Assembly: GCF_023217965.1 (NCBI RefSeq) | Contig: NZ_JALPSC010000002.1 | Coordinates: 1,116,001-1,180,000 of the forward strand | Length of the DNA stretch: 64,000 nucleotides | Reading direction: 5' to 3' | Source: Prevotella sp. E13-27 | GTDB lineage: Bacteria; Bacteroidota; Bacteroidia; Bacteroidales; Bacteroidaceae | Part shown: piece after piece, positions 1 through 8,906 of the stretch | How the letters are laid out: the number at the start of each line of letters is the position of its first letter | Numbering within the stretch: position 1 is the stretch's first letter | Notes under the pieces: generated by a model | What the model was told of the DNA's origin: nothing | Seen by the model: only the letters and a program-made list of their open reading frames with translations | Database searches by the model: none | Program-made: the position numbers and the translations under genes

Positions 1-704
1 AGTGCAGCCATTGTCACGGAAGCGGTGCAGAGGGAGGTAGCGGAAAGGAGACCTGCCCCACATGTCACGGCTCGGGCGTCATCACCCACACCACACAGAG
101 CATCTTCGGAATGATGCAGACCCAGGGCGTTTGTCCCACTTGTCACGGCTCAGGTGAGGTGATAAAGAACAAATGCCACGAATGCGGTGGCACCGGCGTG
201 GTGAAAGGTGAAGAAGTGGTAGAGATAAACATACCTGCTGGCGTAGCCGAAGGAATGGTTATCAACGTGCCAGGCAAAGGCAACGCAGGACCAAACAACG
301 GCATCAATGGCGACATACAGGTGTTCATAGAGGAAGAACCTAACGATACCTTCGTTCGCGATGGCAACGATCTCATATACAATCTGCTGCTCGACTTCCC
401 CACAGCAGCACTCGGAGGCGAAGTGGATGTACCTACGATTGAAGGCTCAAAGCTGAAAATTAAGATTGAAAACGGAACACAACCTGGAAAAACGCTGCGA
501 CTCAGAGGAAAAGGTCTGCCTGCAGTACAGGGCTATGGCAACGGACGTGGAGATCTCGTTGTGAACATCAGCGTTTACGTGCCAAAGACTCTGTCACGCG
601 AAGAGAAGCAAATGCTGGAACAGATGAAGAACAGCGACAACTTCAAAGGCGACAAGCAGACACACGACTCAATATTCAAGCGTTTCAAGAACTACTTCTC
701 TTGA
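1..704 (+). CDS. dnaJ: Chaperone DnaJ, 3' part (5' end outside window)
   Basis: This is the C-terminal portion of the Hsp40 co-chaperone that stimulates DnaK ATPase and delivers unfolded clients in the cytoplasm. The reading frame is already open at base 3. It first encodes the zinc-binding region, with four CxxCxGxG elements visible ([16 protein letters not shown] twice, CHECGGTG). The substrate-binding beta-domains follow, with typical text such as [13 protein letters not shown] and [13 protein letters not shown]. The J-domain and Gly/Phe linker lie left of the window. The Met at 111 is internal and is not the real start, because the zinc fingers begin upstream of it. The frame ends at TGA 702-704, 27 nt before folC on the same strand, so the two are probably co-transcribed. 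Identification is very secure; only the 5' extent is unknown. Confidence 0.97.
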   Translation, partial: CSHCHGSGAEGGSGKETCPTCHGSGVITHTTQSIFGMMQTQGVCPTCHGSGEVIKNKCHECGGTGVVKGEEVVEINIPAGVAEGMVINVPGKGNAGPNNGINGDIQVFIEEEPNDTFVRDGNDLIYNLLLDFPTAALGGEVDVPTIEGSKLKIKIENGTQPGKTLRLRGKGLPAVQGYGNGRGDLVVNISVYVPKTLSREEKQMLEQMKNSDNFKGDKQTHDSIFKRFKNYFS

Positions 705-731
705 TATGAGTGTTGATAAATACAAACCATC

Positions 732-2057
732 ATGAAATATAAAGAGGCAATCGACTATCTCTATAGCCAAGTACCGAGTTACGAGAAACAAGGTGCATCG
801 GGCTACAAGGAGGGACTTGACACCACGTTGAAGCTCGATGAGCACTTCGACCATCCACATGAGCACTTTCGCTCAATACATGTGGCTGGAACAAACGGAA
901 AGGGCTCTGTGTCACATACAATAGCTGCACTGCTACAGGTGTTCGGCTATCGTGTGGGACTCTACACATCACCCCACCTCGTAGATTTCAGAGAGCGCAT
1001 AAGAGTAGATGGCAGGCCTATCTCAGAAGATTATGTTTGCGACTTCCTCAGCAAGGAGCAGCAGTTTCTCGACACGCTGTCGCCATCATTCTTCGAGATA
1101 ACTACAGCAATGGCGTTCAAATACTTCCGCGATATGGATGTTGACATTGCCGTGATAGAGGTAGGTTTGGGAGGAAGACTCGACTGCACGAACATCATCA
1201 CTCCAATACTGTCGGTCATAACAAACATTTCATTTGACCACACACAGTTCCTGGGCTCTACACTTGAGGAGATAGCAAGAGAGAAAGCCGGAATAATAAA
1301 GACTGGAGTGCCCATAGTCATTGGCGAGACACAGCCAGAGACACGCCCCGTCTTCGAAGAAGTGGCAAAAGAGAAAAAAGCACCCATCTACTTTGCAGAA
1401 GATGACGACGAGAAAGAAGTCATCTCGGCTACGCCACAACCCAACGGAACGATCCTCTACAAGTGCAAACATCTTGCAGAATTCACAGGAGAGTTGGGCG
1501 GCATCTATCAGACAAAGAACACAAACACCATACTTGTGGCTATGCACCGTCTGGTGGACGCAGACTACCTCTGCCAATGCTATGACCCAGAGAACAACAG
1601 GAAGATTCAAGAGGAGATGACCCTCGCCTTCATGAACGTTAGCAAAATAACTGGACTGCAGGGACGCTGGCAGACGCTACATGAAAATCCGAAGGTAATC
1701 TGCGATACTGGTCACAACGTGGCAGGATGGGAATACATTTCCAAACAGCTGCAGACCGTAAAATGCAATAAGATGCATATAGTAATAGGTATGGTTGACG
1801 ACAAGGATATCTATGGAGTGATGAACCTCCTACCCAAAGACGCCACCTATTATTATACTAAGCCAGACACAAAGAGAGCATTCCCGGAAACATCACTCCA
1901 AGTATTCGGAGAGCAGTTCGGACTTCACGGACAGTGTTTCCCAAATGTAGCCGATGCTGCTGATGCAGCCATCGATATGGCAAATACAGACGACTTTATC
2001 TTCATTGGAGGAAGCACTTATGTGGTTGCAGATTTCATGAAATCAAGGCAATCTTAG
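732..2057 (+). CDS. folC: Bifunctional folylpolyglutamate synthase / dihydrofolate synthase
   Basis: Mur-ligase family enzyme of 441 aa that adds glutamate to dihydropteroate and to folates using ATP, in the cytosolic folate pathway. The ATP-binding loop GTNGKGS is at about residues 53-59. The family motif SPHLVDFRERI follows, then the region with the DHT signature (NISFDHTQFLG). The C-terminal Mur-ligase domain holds the DTGHN element (ICDTGHNVAGW). Length is normal for the family. It begins 27 nt after dnaJ and is followed by a strong intrinsic terminator at 2122-2153, so it is probably the last gene of the dnaJ transcript. Whether both DHFS and FPGS activities are present cannot be read from sequence alone. 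Confidence 0.95.
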   Translation: MKYKEAIDYLYSQVPSYEKQGASGYKEGLDTTLKLDEHFDHPHEHFRSIHVAGTNGKGSVSHTIAALLQVFGYRVGLYTSPHLVDFRERIRVDGRPISEDYVCDFLSKEQQFLDTLSPSFFEITTAMAFKYFRDMDVDIAVIEVGLGGRLDCTNIITPILSVITNISFDHTQFLGSTLEEIAREKAGIIKTGVPIVIGETQPETRPVFEEVAKEKKAPIYFAEDDDEKEVISATPQPNGTILYKCKHLAEFTGELGGIYQTKNTNTILVAMHRLVDADYLCQCYDPENNRKIQEEMTLAFMNVSKITGLQGRWQTLHENPKVICDTGHNVAGWEYISKQLQTVKCNKMHIVIGMVDDKDIYGVMNLLPKDATYYYTKPDTKRAFPETSLQVFGEQFGLHGQCFPNVADAADAAIDMANTDDFIFIGGSTYVVADFMKSRQS

Positions 2058-2121
2058 AGTGAAAATTTCCTCAATAAAAATAGAAGAGAAGACAATTAGC
2101 TGTTTTTAACACCAATTTTTC

Positions 2122-2153
2122 GCCGATATGCTTGTGCATGTCGGCTTTTTTTT
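2122..2153 (+). terminator. Rho-independent terminator after folC
   Basis: A 10-bp stem (GCCGATATGC with GCATGTCGGC, one T-G pair) closes on a TTGT loop and is followed directly by eight T residues. It sits between folC and galM and separates the two transcription units. Confidence 0.9.
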
Positions 2154-2193
2154 GTTATTTTGCAACAAATACAATAACCAAAACCAAACAATT

Positions 2194-3285
2194 ATGGCAA
2201 ACACAACAGAAAATGCGAATCTTTGTGGTCTGAAGCGTGAAGACTTCCAGACCACTATCAATGGTAAGAAAACTGATTTGTACATCCTGCGCAATCGCAA
2301 GGGTTACGAAGTAGCAATTTCAAATTATGGTGGTGCTATCTGCGCTATCATGGTGCCTGACAAGAACGGCAACGTTGGCAACGTCATTCAGGGACACGCC
2401 AACATCGAGTCGCTCATGAGCGGCAACGAGCCTTACCTCTCTACCCTCATCGGACGCTGGGGTAACCGCATCTGCAAGGGTCAGTTCATACTGAACGGCA
2501 AAGAGTATCAGGTAGCTATCAACAATGGTCCTAACCATCTGCACGGAGGTCTGAAGGGCTTCAACGCAAAGGTTTGGGACGCTCGTCAGATGGGTCCACG
2601 CTCGCTGGCTCTCCACCGCGTTTCTTCTTACGGTGAGGAAGGCTACACAGGCGAACTCGACGTAACAGTAGAATTCACATTCACAGACCAGAACGAGCTC
2701 GTGCTTGAGTATTTGGCAACAACCAACAAGAAGACCATCGTGAACCTCACTCATCACGCATTCTTCTCACTTGCTGGCACAGCCGACCCAACACCAACTA
2801 TCGACGATCTGATTTGCGAAATCAATGCCGACTTCTATCTCCCAACAGACGCGACAGCCATTCCTACAGGCGAAATCCTCAAGGTTGAAGGCACACCATT
2901 CGACTTCCGCAAGCCAAAGGCTATCGGCAAGGACATTGATGCAGACAACGAGCAGATTAAGTTCGGCAACGGCTATGACCACAACTACGTGCTGAACAAG
3001 CAGGAAGAAGGCGAACTGAGCCTCGCAGCTAAGCTGACAGAGCCAAAGAGCGGACGCACAATGGAATGCTGGACCACAGAGCCAGGCATGCAGCTCTACA
3101 CAGGCAACTACCTCTGCGGCTACAAGGGTGCCAACGGCGCTACATACCCACGCCGCTCAGCTGTTTGTCTTGAGACTCAGCACTTCCCCGACTCTCCTAA
3201 CCGTCCATACTTCCCAAGCGTGGTACTGAACCCAGGAGAGCGCTACAAGCAGAAGACCATCTATAAGTTCGGCATCGCAGAATAA
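2194..3285 (+). CDS. galM: Aldose 1-epimerase (galactose mutarotase)
   Basis: Cytosolic mutarotase of 363 aa that interconverts alpha and beta anomers of galactose/glucose and so supplies alpha-D-galactose to galactokinase. Family motifs seen: GRWGNRICKG (about residues 87-96), NHLHGG (114-119), the histidine motif LTHHAFF (185-191), GYDHNYV, and the acidic CLETQHFPDSPN near the C-terminus that holds the general base. The ATG at 2194 was chosen because an upstream in-frame extension to 2128 would run through the folC terminator. It is followed by a sugar permease and galactokinase on the same strand, which fits a galactose-utilisation cluster. Confidence 0.95.
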   Translation: MANTTENANLCGLKREDFQTTINGKKTDLYILRNRKGYEVAISNYGGAICAIMVPDKNGNVGNVIQGHANIESLMSGNEPYLSTLIGRWGNRICKGQFILNGKEYQVAINNGPNHLHGGLKGFNAKVWDARQMGPRSLALHRVSSYGEEGYTGELDVTVEFTFTDQNELVLEYLATTNKKTIVNLTHHAFFSLAGTADPTPTIDDLICEINADFYLPTDATAIPTGEILKVEGTPFDFRKPKAIGKDIDADNEQIKFGNGYDHNYVLNKQEEGELSLAAKLTEPKSGRTMECWTTEPGMQLYTGNYLCGYKGANGATYPRRSAVCLETQHFPDSPNRPYFPSVVLNPGERYKQKTIYKFGIAE

Positions 3286-3297
3286 TAGTTCATATGT

Positions 3298-3342
3298 TTG
3301 CTCATGGTAAACGATTTGTTTGCCATGAGCAATATATTTTTG
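3298..3342 (+). promoter_or_regulatory. Intercistronic hairpin with possible promoter between galM and the permease gene
   Basis: A 15-bp stem-loop (3298-3332; outer arms TTGCTCATGG and CCATGAGCAA, loop GATTT) begins 13 nt after the galM stop. It is followed by TATATTTTTGC, which is both a short T-run and a match to the Bacteroidetes -7 element TAnnTTTG at 3335-3342. It may therefore act as a partial terminator or mRNA-stability element, with an internal promoter feeding the permease and galK. Which role applies is inference. Confidence 0.6.
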
Positions 3343-3372
3343 CTAATGAAAAATCACTAATAATTAATAACT

Positions 3373-4617
3373 ATGTCACAAAAACAAACACCGAACTATC
3401 TGTTCCCCTTGATTATTGTGTTCATTGTGTGCTTCCTCATTGGATTTATCACCACAATGAACAACTCTATGATTGCGTTCCTTTCTCAGGCATTCAATCT
3501 TAGTGCACAACAAGGTCAGTATGTCAACACAGCATTCTATGGCGCTTACTTGTTAGCTATCCCATTTGCCATGCTCATGAGCAAGATTGGCTATAAAGGT
3601 ACATTGCTACTTGGATTAGCTGTTGCAGGCATTGGCTTCGTTATCAATTCTTTTGGAATTAACTGGGCCATTGATGCTGGTGCAAACGTCTATATCGTTT
3701 TCTTGCTCTCTATGTGTATTGTTGCCATGGGAGTAGTAATGCTTCAGAACGTAGCCAACCCCTATGTGATGGTATTGGGCAAACCTGAAAGCGGAGCGTT
3801 CCGCATGACCCTGTCACAGGCACTGAATTCAGTAGCAACGACCGTTGCCCCAATGTTCATTACATATATCATCATAGCAGGTAAGACACCAGCTCCTGAA
3901 TATGTTCCCGGACCATTCCTTGGATTAGGTATCTTCACACTAATCATCTGCGGCATTCTTGTATTCCTCAAGCTCCCGAAGATTGACGAAGGCAAGCAAG
4001 CAGAAGAAGAATCTGGCGAGAAGAAAGAATACAAGTCAAGCGTCTTCAAATATACACATGTTTGGCTGGGTGCACTGGGAATCTTCATGTACATGGGTGT
4101 AGAAATTGGAGTACCCTCGATGCTTCCATATCGTTTCCAGTTGCTTTATCCTGATATGGACTCAGCAGCATTAGCAGCCCTTTGTACAAGCTATCTGTCA
4201 TGGTACTGGGGTGGTATGATGGTTGGTCGTTTCGTTGGCGCTGGTATTCTGACAAAATTCGAGCCACGCAAGCTGCTCACAGCTTGTCTATGCCTTGGTG
4301 CCGCATGCATTCTCCTATCTTTGCTTACCGCAAGCTCAATGGTAGGCATTTGGTTCATGTTGGCTGCTGGTCTGTTCCACTCAGTAATGTGGCCACTCAT
4401 CTTCAACCTTGGTCTGCAAGAGCTTGGTCCTCACACTAAGGCCGCCTCAGGCGTTATTAACACTGGCGTAATAGGTGGAGCATTGCTCATGCCTGTAATG
4501 GGAGCTGTAGTTGACGCTGCTGGCATTATTATTGCGATGTGCCTCATGTTTATATTCTATGCATACATCATTTGGTTCTGCAACTTTGGCAGCAAGATCG
4601 GCATAAACGTGAAATAA
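3373..4617 (+). CDS. gluP: Sugar:H+ symporter of the FHS/MFS family (glucose/galactose type)
   Basis: Inner-membrane major facilitator of 414 aa. About twelve hydrophobic segments are apparent, in two halves separated by a charged cytoplasmic loop at about residues 200-220 (KLPKIDEGKQAEEESGEKKEYKS). The start LIGFITTMNNSMIAFLSQAF and MLQNVANPYV are typical of the fucose/glucose/galactose (FucP/GluP) transporters. Lying between galM and galK, it most probably imports galactose or glucose. The spacings (87 nt from galM, 34 nt to galK) fit co-transcription. Substrate specificity is inferred from neighbours rather than from binding-site residues. Confidence 0.88.
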   Translation: MSQKQTPNYLFPLIIVFIVCFLIGFITTMNNSMIAFLSQAFNLSAQQGQYVNTAFYGAYLLAIPFAMLMSKIGYKGTLLLGLAVAGIGFVINSFGINWAIDAGANVYIVFLLSMCIVAMGVVMLQNVANPYVMVLGKPESGAFRMTLSQALNSVATTVAPMFITYIIIAGKTPAPEYVPGPFLGLGIFTLIICGILVFLKLPKIDEGKQAEEESGEKKEYKSSVFKYTHVWLGALGIFMYMGVEIGVPSMLPYRFQLLYPDMDSAALAALCTSYLSWYWGGMMVGRFVGAGILTKFEPRKLLTACLCLGAACILLSLLTASSMVGIWFMLAAGLFHSVMWPLIFNLGLQELGPHTKAASGVINTGVIGGALLMPVMGAVVDAAGIIIAMCLMFIFYAYIIWFCNFGSKIGINVK

Positions 4618-4651
4618 CTTTTATACTATTAATAATTAAAACTATTAAGCT

Positions 4652-5818
4652 ATGATTGACATTGAATTTGTAAGAAGCCGCTTCATCAAGCACTTTGACG
4701 GAAAAACTGGTAATGTTTACACATCGCCTGGTCGTATCAACCTGATTGGTGAGCACACCGACTATAATGGCGGATTTGTATTCCCAGGAGCAGTAGATAA
4801 AGGCGTTACAGCAGAGATGCGCGCTAATGATACAGAAGACACTGTGATGGCTTACGCTATCGACCTTAAGGACCGCGTGGACTTCAAACTTAGCGACCCT
4901 GCAGGTCCTAAGGCATCATGGGCTCGCTATATCTATGGTATCGCACTCGAGATGAAGAAGCTTGGCGTTCCCGTTAAGGGCTTCAACATTGCTTTTGCTG
5001 GTGATGTTCCCCTTGGTGCAGGCATGTCTTCTTCTGCTGCTATGGAGAGCTGCTTCGCTTGCGGTCTGAACGACATCTTTGGCGAGAACAAGGTTTCTCA
5101 GTGGGATATGGTTCTTGCTGGACAGGCTACTGAGCACAACTACTGCGGTGTGAACTGCGGCATCATGGACCAGTTCGCTTCTGTCTTCGGCAAGGCAGGC
5201 TGTCTGATGCGCCTCGACTGCCGCAGCCGCGAGTTCGAGTATTTCCCATTCAAGCCCGATGGCTATCGTCTTGTTCTGCTCGACTCTGTCGTTAAGCACC
5301 AGCTGGCAGGCTCACCTTATAATGATCGTCGCAACTCTTGCGAGAACGTTGTTAAGCACATCCAGGCTAAGCACCCAGAGGGCAAGTTCGAGACATTGCG
5401 TGACTGCACATGGGAACAGCTTGAAGAAGTAAAGGGCGAGGTAGGTGAAGAGGACTACAAGCGTGCTAAGTTCGTTCTTGGCGAGAAGGACCGCGTGCTT
5501 GCTGTCTGCGAAGCCCTGAACGAAGGTGACTACGAGAAGGTTGGCGAGATGATGTACAAGACTCACGAGGGGCTGTCAAAGGACTACGAGGTTTCTTGCG
5601 AGGAACTCGACTTCCTGAACGATGTTGCAAAGGAGAACGGCGTAACAGGTTCTCGTATCATGGGTGGCGGTTTTGGCGGATGCACCATCAACCTCGTTCG
5701 CAACGACCTCTACAAGAAGTTTGTTGATGACGCTAAGAAGCGCTTCAACGAGAAGTACGGTCATGAGCCAAAGGTTTACGATGTTGTCATCGGCGACGGC
5801 TCACGCAAGCTCTGCTAA
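4652..5818 (+). CDS. galK: Galactokinase
   Basis: GHMP-family kinase of 388 aa that phosphorylates alpha-D-galactose at C1, the first committed Leloir-pathway step. All signatures are visible: the galactokinase motif GRINLIGEHTDYNGG (about 27-41), the GHMP phosphate loop PLGAGMSSSAA (120-130), the catalytic-base region NYCGVNCGIMDQFAS, and the C-terminal motif GSRIMGGGFGGC. It follows the permease by 34 nt and precedes a bidirectional terminator shared with the convergent rho gene. galT is not in the window; whether one exists elsewhere cannot be seen. Confidence 0.97.
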   Translation: MIDIEFVRSRFIKHFDGKTGNVYTSPGRINLIGEHTDYNGGFVFPGAVDKGVTAEMRANDTEDTVMAYAIDLKDRVDFKLSDPAGPKASWARYIYGIALEMKKLGVPVKGFNIAFAGDVPLGAGMSSSAAMESCFACGLNDIFGENKVSQWDMVLAGQATEHNYCGVNCGIMDQFASVFGKAGCLMRLDCRSREFEYFPFKPDGYRLVLLDSVVKHQLAGSPYNDRRNSCENVVKHIQAKHPEGKFETLRDCTWEQLEEVKGEVGEEDYKRAKFVLGEKDRVLAVCEALNEGDYEKVGEMMYKTHEGLSKDYEVSCEELDFLNDVAKENGVTGSRIMGGGFGGCTINLVRNDLYKKFVDDAKKRFNEKYGHEPKVYDVVIGDGSRKLC

Positions 5819-5842
5819 CTCAAATAAGTAGCACAAAAAAAA

Positions 5843-5876
5843 ACATCACTATCCTGTTGGGTAGTGATGTTTTTTT
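5843..5876. terminator. Bidirectional terminator between galK and rho
   Basis: A 12-bp stem (ACATCACTATCC with GGGTAGTGATGT, one T-G pair, loop TGTT) is flanked by a run of A on the left and a run of T on the right. It can therefore terminate the plus-strand gal transcript and the minus-strand rho transcript. Confidence 0.9.
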
Positions 5877-5890
5877 ATATCTATCGTTTT

Positions 5891-7765
5891 TTATCCGTTC
5901 ATAGACAGAAGGAACTCCTCGTTGTTGCGAGAATGAACCAGTCGGTCTCTTACCATATCCATTGCCTCGATAGGATTCATCTCAGCTATGAACTTACGTA
6001 TTATCCACATGCGGTTGAGCGTCGTAGAATCCTGAAGCAGGTCATCGCGACGAGTACTTGACTGAACAAGGTCGATAGCTGGGAACACGCGTTTGTTAGA
6101 GAGCGAGCGTGAAAGCTGAAGCTCAGAGTTACCTGTACCCTTGAACTCCTCGAAGATAACCTCATCCATCTTTGAACCAGTATCTATAAGTGCTGTAGCA
6201 ATGATGGTAAGTGAGCCTCCGTTCTCAATGTTACGTGCAGCTCCAAAGAAACGCTTAGGCTTCTGCAGGGCATTGGCATCAACACCACCAGTAAGAACCT
6301 TACCACTGGCAGGAGCAACTGTATTATAGGCACGAGCCAGACGAGTTATTGAATCAAGGAAGATAACCACATCGTGACCACACTCCACCATTCGCTTTGC
6401 CTTCTCGAGCACAATACCTGCAATCTTTACGTGACGGTCGGCAGGCTCGTCAAAAGTAGAAGCGATAACCTCTGCGTTGACGGTGCGGCTCATATCTGTC
6501 ACCTCCTCAGGACGCTCGTCGATAAGAAGCATCATGATGTATGCTTCAGGATGGTTGGCAGCTATAGCGTTGGCAATATCTTTCATCAGAATGGTCTTAC
6601 CGGTCTTTGGCTGCGCAACGATAAGAGCACGCTGTCCCTTACCTATTGGAGAGAAAAGATCCACGATACGTGTTGACGGATTTGTGGTTGCAGGGTCGTT
6701 GCAAATCATGAACTTCTCCTCAGGGAAGAGAGGTGTGAGATGCTCGAAAGATACTCTGTCACGAACCTCAGACGGATTACGTCCGTTAATCATGTTCACA
6801 TTTGACATAGCGAAATACTTCTCTCCGTCGTGTGGCGGACGCACGGTGCAGTCAACCACGTCACCAGTCTTCAGACCATATTTCTTAATCTGCTGAGGAG
6901 CAACATAGATATCATCAGGAGAAGACAGGTAGTTGTAGTCGCTTGAGCGGAGGAAGCCATATCCGTCCTGAAGAATCTCAAGAACACCATTGCCTGGTAT
7001 GAGATCCTCAAAGTCGTAGTTTCCATTCTGCTGTGAAACAGGTGTCGGAGTTGATATAGGCTGGAATGAAGTATCTACATGTTGTGACACGGGACGGTCG
7101 AAGATATCGAGTGTAGGCATTGCCGACTGATCCTCAATAGGGAGGTCAACTACAGGAATGAAGTCTGTTCCGTCGTTAGGGTCGCCATCCCACACCCCGT
7201 CAGGATTTGGCTCATAGAATGAATCCAGGTCTGGCTGTGTCAGACGACCATTCATCTTTTCCTGAAGCTGAGCTACAAGTTCCTCTTCATCGTTCGACAC
7301 ATTATTATTATAATTATCACTTGCCTCTGGAACAATGTCAAGTTCTGCTGCGTTGCCTTCTTCTGCAGCATTCTGCATTTCAGCAGGCATCTCTGCATTG
7401 TCAGCACCGTCGTTCACCTCTGTTGCCTTTGCCTTCTCAGCTTCTTCAGCAGCAATCGCAGCAAGTTCAGCTTTCGACTTTCTTCCACGACGCTTAGGCT
7501 GAGCTGCAGGCTTCTCTTCATCATTTGTTTCAACTTTTGCATTACTTTTCTCTTCTGTGTTGGCTGCTTCAGTGTTTTTCTTTGAAATCCTTGTGCGCTT
7601 ACGCTTTGCGGTAGCACCTGTTGCGCTGTCTATCGCAGCCTGGTCAAGAATGGCATAGACCACCTTTTCCAATTCATCGTTCTGTGAAACCTCCACACCT
7701 AGTTCGGCTGCAATAGTAAGCAGCTGGGCAGGTTCCATCTGTTCTAATTCTTCTTTGTTATACAT
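5891..7765 (-). CDS. rho: Transcription termination factor Rho
   Basis: Hexameric RNA-dependent ATPase/helicase of 624 aa that ends transcription of untranslated RNA. Order: an N-terminal Rho-N helical segment (about 10-46), a long Lys-rich then Asp/Glu/Asn/Pro-rich low-complexity insertion (about 50-255), the cold-shock-like RNA-binding domain ([20 protein letters not shown], about 260-325), Walker A QPKTGKT (385-391), Walker B VVIFLD (466-471), and the Q/R-loop region around [21 protein letters not shown]. At 624 aa it is about 200 aa longer than E. coli Rho; the excess is the disordered insertion, a pattern known from Bacteroidetes Rho proteins. It is convergent with galK and shares its terminator. 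Confidence 0.97.
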   Translation of the reverse strand: MYNKEELEQMEPAQLLTIAAELGVEVSQNDELEKVVYAILDQAAIDSATGATAKRKRTRISKKNTEAANTEEKSNAKVETNDEEKPAAQPKRRGRKSKAELAAIAAEEAEKAKATEVNDGADNAEMPAEMQNAAEEGNAAELDIVPEASDNYNNNVSNDEEELVAQLQEKMNGRLTQPDLDSFYEPNPDGVWDGDPNDGTDFIPVVDLPIEDQSAMPTLDIFDRPVSQHVDTSFQPISTPTPVSQQNGNYDFEDLIPGNGVLEILQDGYGFLRSSDYNYLSSPDDIYVAPQQIKKYGLKTGDVVDCTVRPPHDGEKYFAMSNVNMINGRNPSEVRDRVSFEHLTPLFPEEKFMICNDPATTNPSTRIVDLFSPIGKGQRALIVAQPKTGKTILMKDIANAIAANHPEAYIMMLLIDERPEEVTDMSRTVNAEVIASTFDEPADRHVKIAGIVLEKAKRMVECGHDVVIFLDSITRLARAYNTVAPASGKVLTGGVDANALQKPKRFFGAARNIENGGSLTIIATALIDTGSKMDEVIFEEFKGTGNSELQLSRSLSNKRVFPAIDLVQSSTRRDDLLQDSTTLNRMWIIRKFIAEMNPIEAMDMVRDRLVHSRNNEEFLLSMNG

Positions 7766-7893
7766 AGTATAAGCCTATAACTTTTACTTTAAAAAAATCT
7801 TGTTGGAATTGTAGTTAAGGAAAAAAGTTCTGTAACGAACTAATTCTGCGCTTCACAGAATGCGAAGCTAAGGAGATATTCCTTTTGTGGATG

Positions 7894-7901
7894 CAAAGTT
7901 A
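7894..7901 (-). promoter_or_regulatory. Putative -7 element for rho
   Basis: On the minus strand this reads TAACTTTG, matching the Bacteroidetes -7 consensus TAnnTTTG. It lies about 130 nt upstream of the rho start, which leaves a long leader. A TTTG is present upstream, but only 12 nt away instead of 19-20, so the -33 assignment is doubtful. Confidence 0.4.
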
Positions 7902-8114
7902 CACATTTTCATCCAAACATTAGTTAAATGAAACAGAAAAAACTGACGAGTTACAAAAAATTAACAGTCGATAACAACTCTCGTTTGTCAATTCTACGCT
8001 CTCAATTCTTAATTCTCAATTTCCAATTCTCAATTTCCTCACTCTCCCCTTGCTAAATTTCCTTAATACGCTCAAAAAGCATCACCTATTTTAGGTAATT
8101 GTAAGAAAATTTAC

Positions 8115-8122
8115 TATCTTTG
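8115..8122 (+). promoter_or_regulatory. Putative -7 element for the NifU-like / GGGtGRT pair
   Basis: TATCTTTG matches TAnnTTTG and lies 67 nt before the ATG of the NifU-like gene. The -33 region about 20 nt upstream (TTTTAGG) is a poor match. Confidence 0.5.
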
Positions 8123-8189
8123 CAGCCCAAATACGCAACAATAAGCGACACATTATTTTATACTATTTTATATTTTATAAAATTACACA

Positions 8190-8891
8190 ATGATTTATTC
8201 AAAGGAAGTTGAGAACATGTGCGTTGTGGCCAAAGGCCCCAACCACGGTCCTGCACCCATTCCCGAAGAGGGCAAGTGGATTCAGGCAAAGGAGATTAAG
8301 GACATTTCGGGTTACACCCACGGTATTGGTTGGTGTGCTCCTCAGCAGGGTGCCTGCAAACTGAGCCTTAACGTTAAGGACGGTGTTATTCAGGAGGCTC
8401 TCGTTGAGACTATCGGCTGCACAGGTATGACTCACTCTGCTGCTATGGCTTCAGAGATTCTGCCTGGTAAGACCATTCTTGAGGCTCTGAATACCGACCT
8501 CGTTTGCGATGCTATCAACACCGCTATGCGTGAGCTCTTCCTGCAGATTGTCTATGGTCGCACACAGAGTGCTTTCTCTGAGGGCGGTCTCGTAATCGGT
8601 GCTGGTCTGGAAGACCTCGGTAAGGGTCTGCGTTCACAGACAGGTACACTCTATGGCACAGTTGCTAAGGGTACCCGTTACCTCGAGCTTACTGAGGGTT
8701 ACATCACCAAGCAGTTCCTCGATAAGGATAATCAGGTTTGCGGCTACGAGTATGTACACCTGGGCAAGATGATGGAAGCTATCAAGGACGGTATGGACGC
8801 TAACGAGGCTGTGAAGAAGTTCACAGGTTCTTACGGTCGTACAACTGCCGAGCAGGGAATTGTGAAGGTTATTGATCCACGTAAAGAATAA
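8190..8891 (+). CDS. NifU-like iron-sulfur cluster scaffold-type protein
   Basis: A 233-aa soluble protein resembling the IscU/NifU N-terminal scaffold family found beside GGGtGRT-protein genes. Conserved cysteines are visible at about C49 and C56 (GWCAPQQGACK) and C77 (ETIGCTGMTHSAAMAS); the last lies in a segment that looks like the scaffold-type CxG motif. No signal peptide or membrane segment is seen. It is followed after 15 nt by the GGGtGRT gene with a strong Shine-Dalgarno between, so the two form a two-gene operon. The two families are known to co-occur in anaerobes, but the physiological partner is not established. Confidence is good for the family and low for the exact role. Confidence 0.8.
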   Translation: MIYSKEVENMCVVAKGPNHGPAPIPEEGKWIQAKEIKDISGYTHGIGWCAPQQGACKLSLNVKDGVIQEALVETIGCTGMTHSAAMASEILPGKTILEALNTDLVCDAINTAMRELFLQIVYGRTQSAFSEGGLVIGAGLEDLGKGLRSQTGTLYGTVAKGTRYLELTEGYITKQFLDKDNQVCGYEYVHLGKMMEAIKDGMDANEAVKKFTGSYGRTTAEQGIVKVIDPRKE

Positions 8892-8898
8892 GAGGAGG
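8891..8898 (+). promoter_or_regulatory. Strong Shine-Dalgarno before the GGGtGRT gene
   Basis: AGAGGAGG overlaps the last base of the upstream stop codon and lies 8 nt before the ATG at 8907. Bacteroidetes genes usually lack such sites, so this one suggests efficient coupled translation of the pair. Confidence 0.65.
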
Positions 8899-8906
8899 AC
8901 AGACAC

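Larger units (their letters stand above)
7766..8189. other. 424-nt divergent intergenic region (rho / NifU-like gene)
   Basis: AT-rich spacer between divergent genes. It contains a -7-like element on the minus strand near 7894-7901 (rho side) and one on the plus strand at 8115-8122 (NifU-like gene side). A stretch of near-repeated pyrimidine words sits at about 7990-8040 (variants of TTCTCAATT in five loose copies). No additional gene is seen. Confidence 0.7.

Noticed and set aside
2128..2193. Upstream in-frame extension of galM
   Set aside because: It runs through the folC terminator hairpin and T-run; ATG 2194 gives the normal family length.
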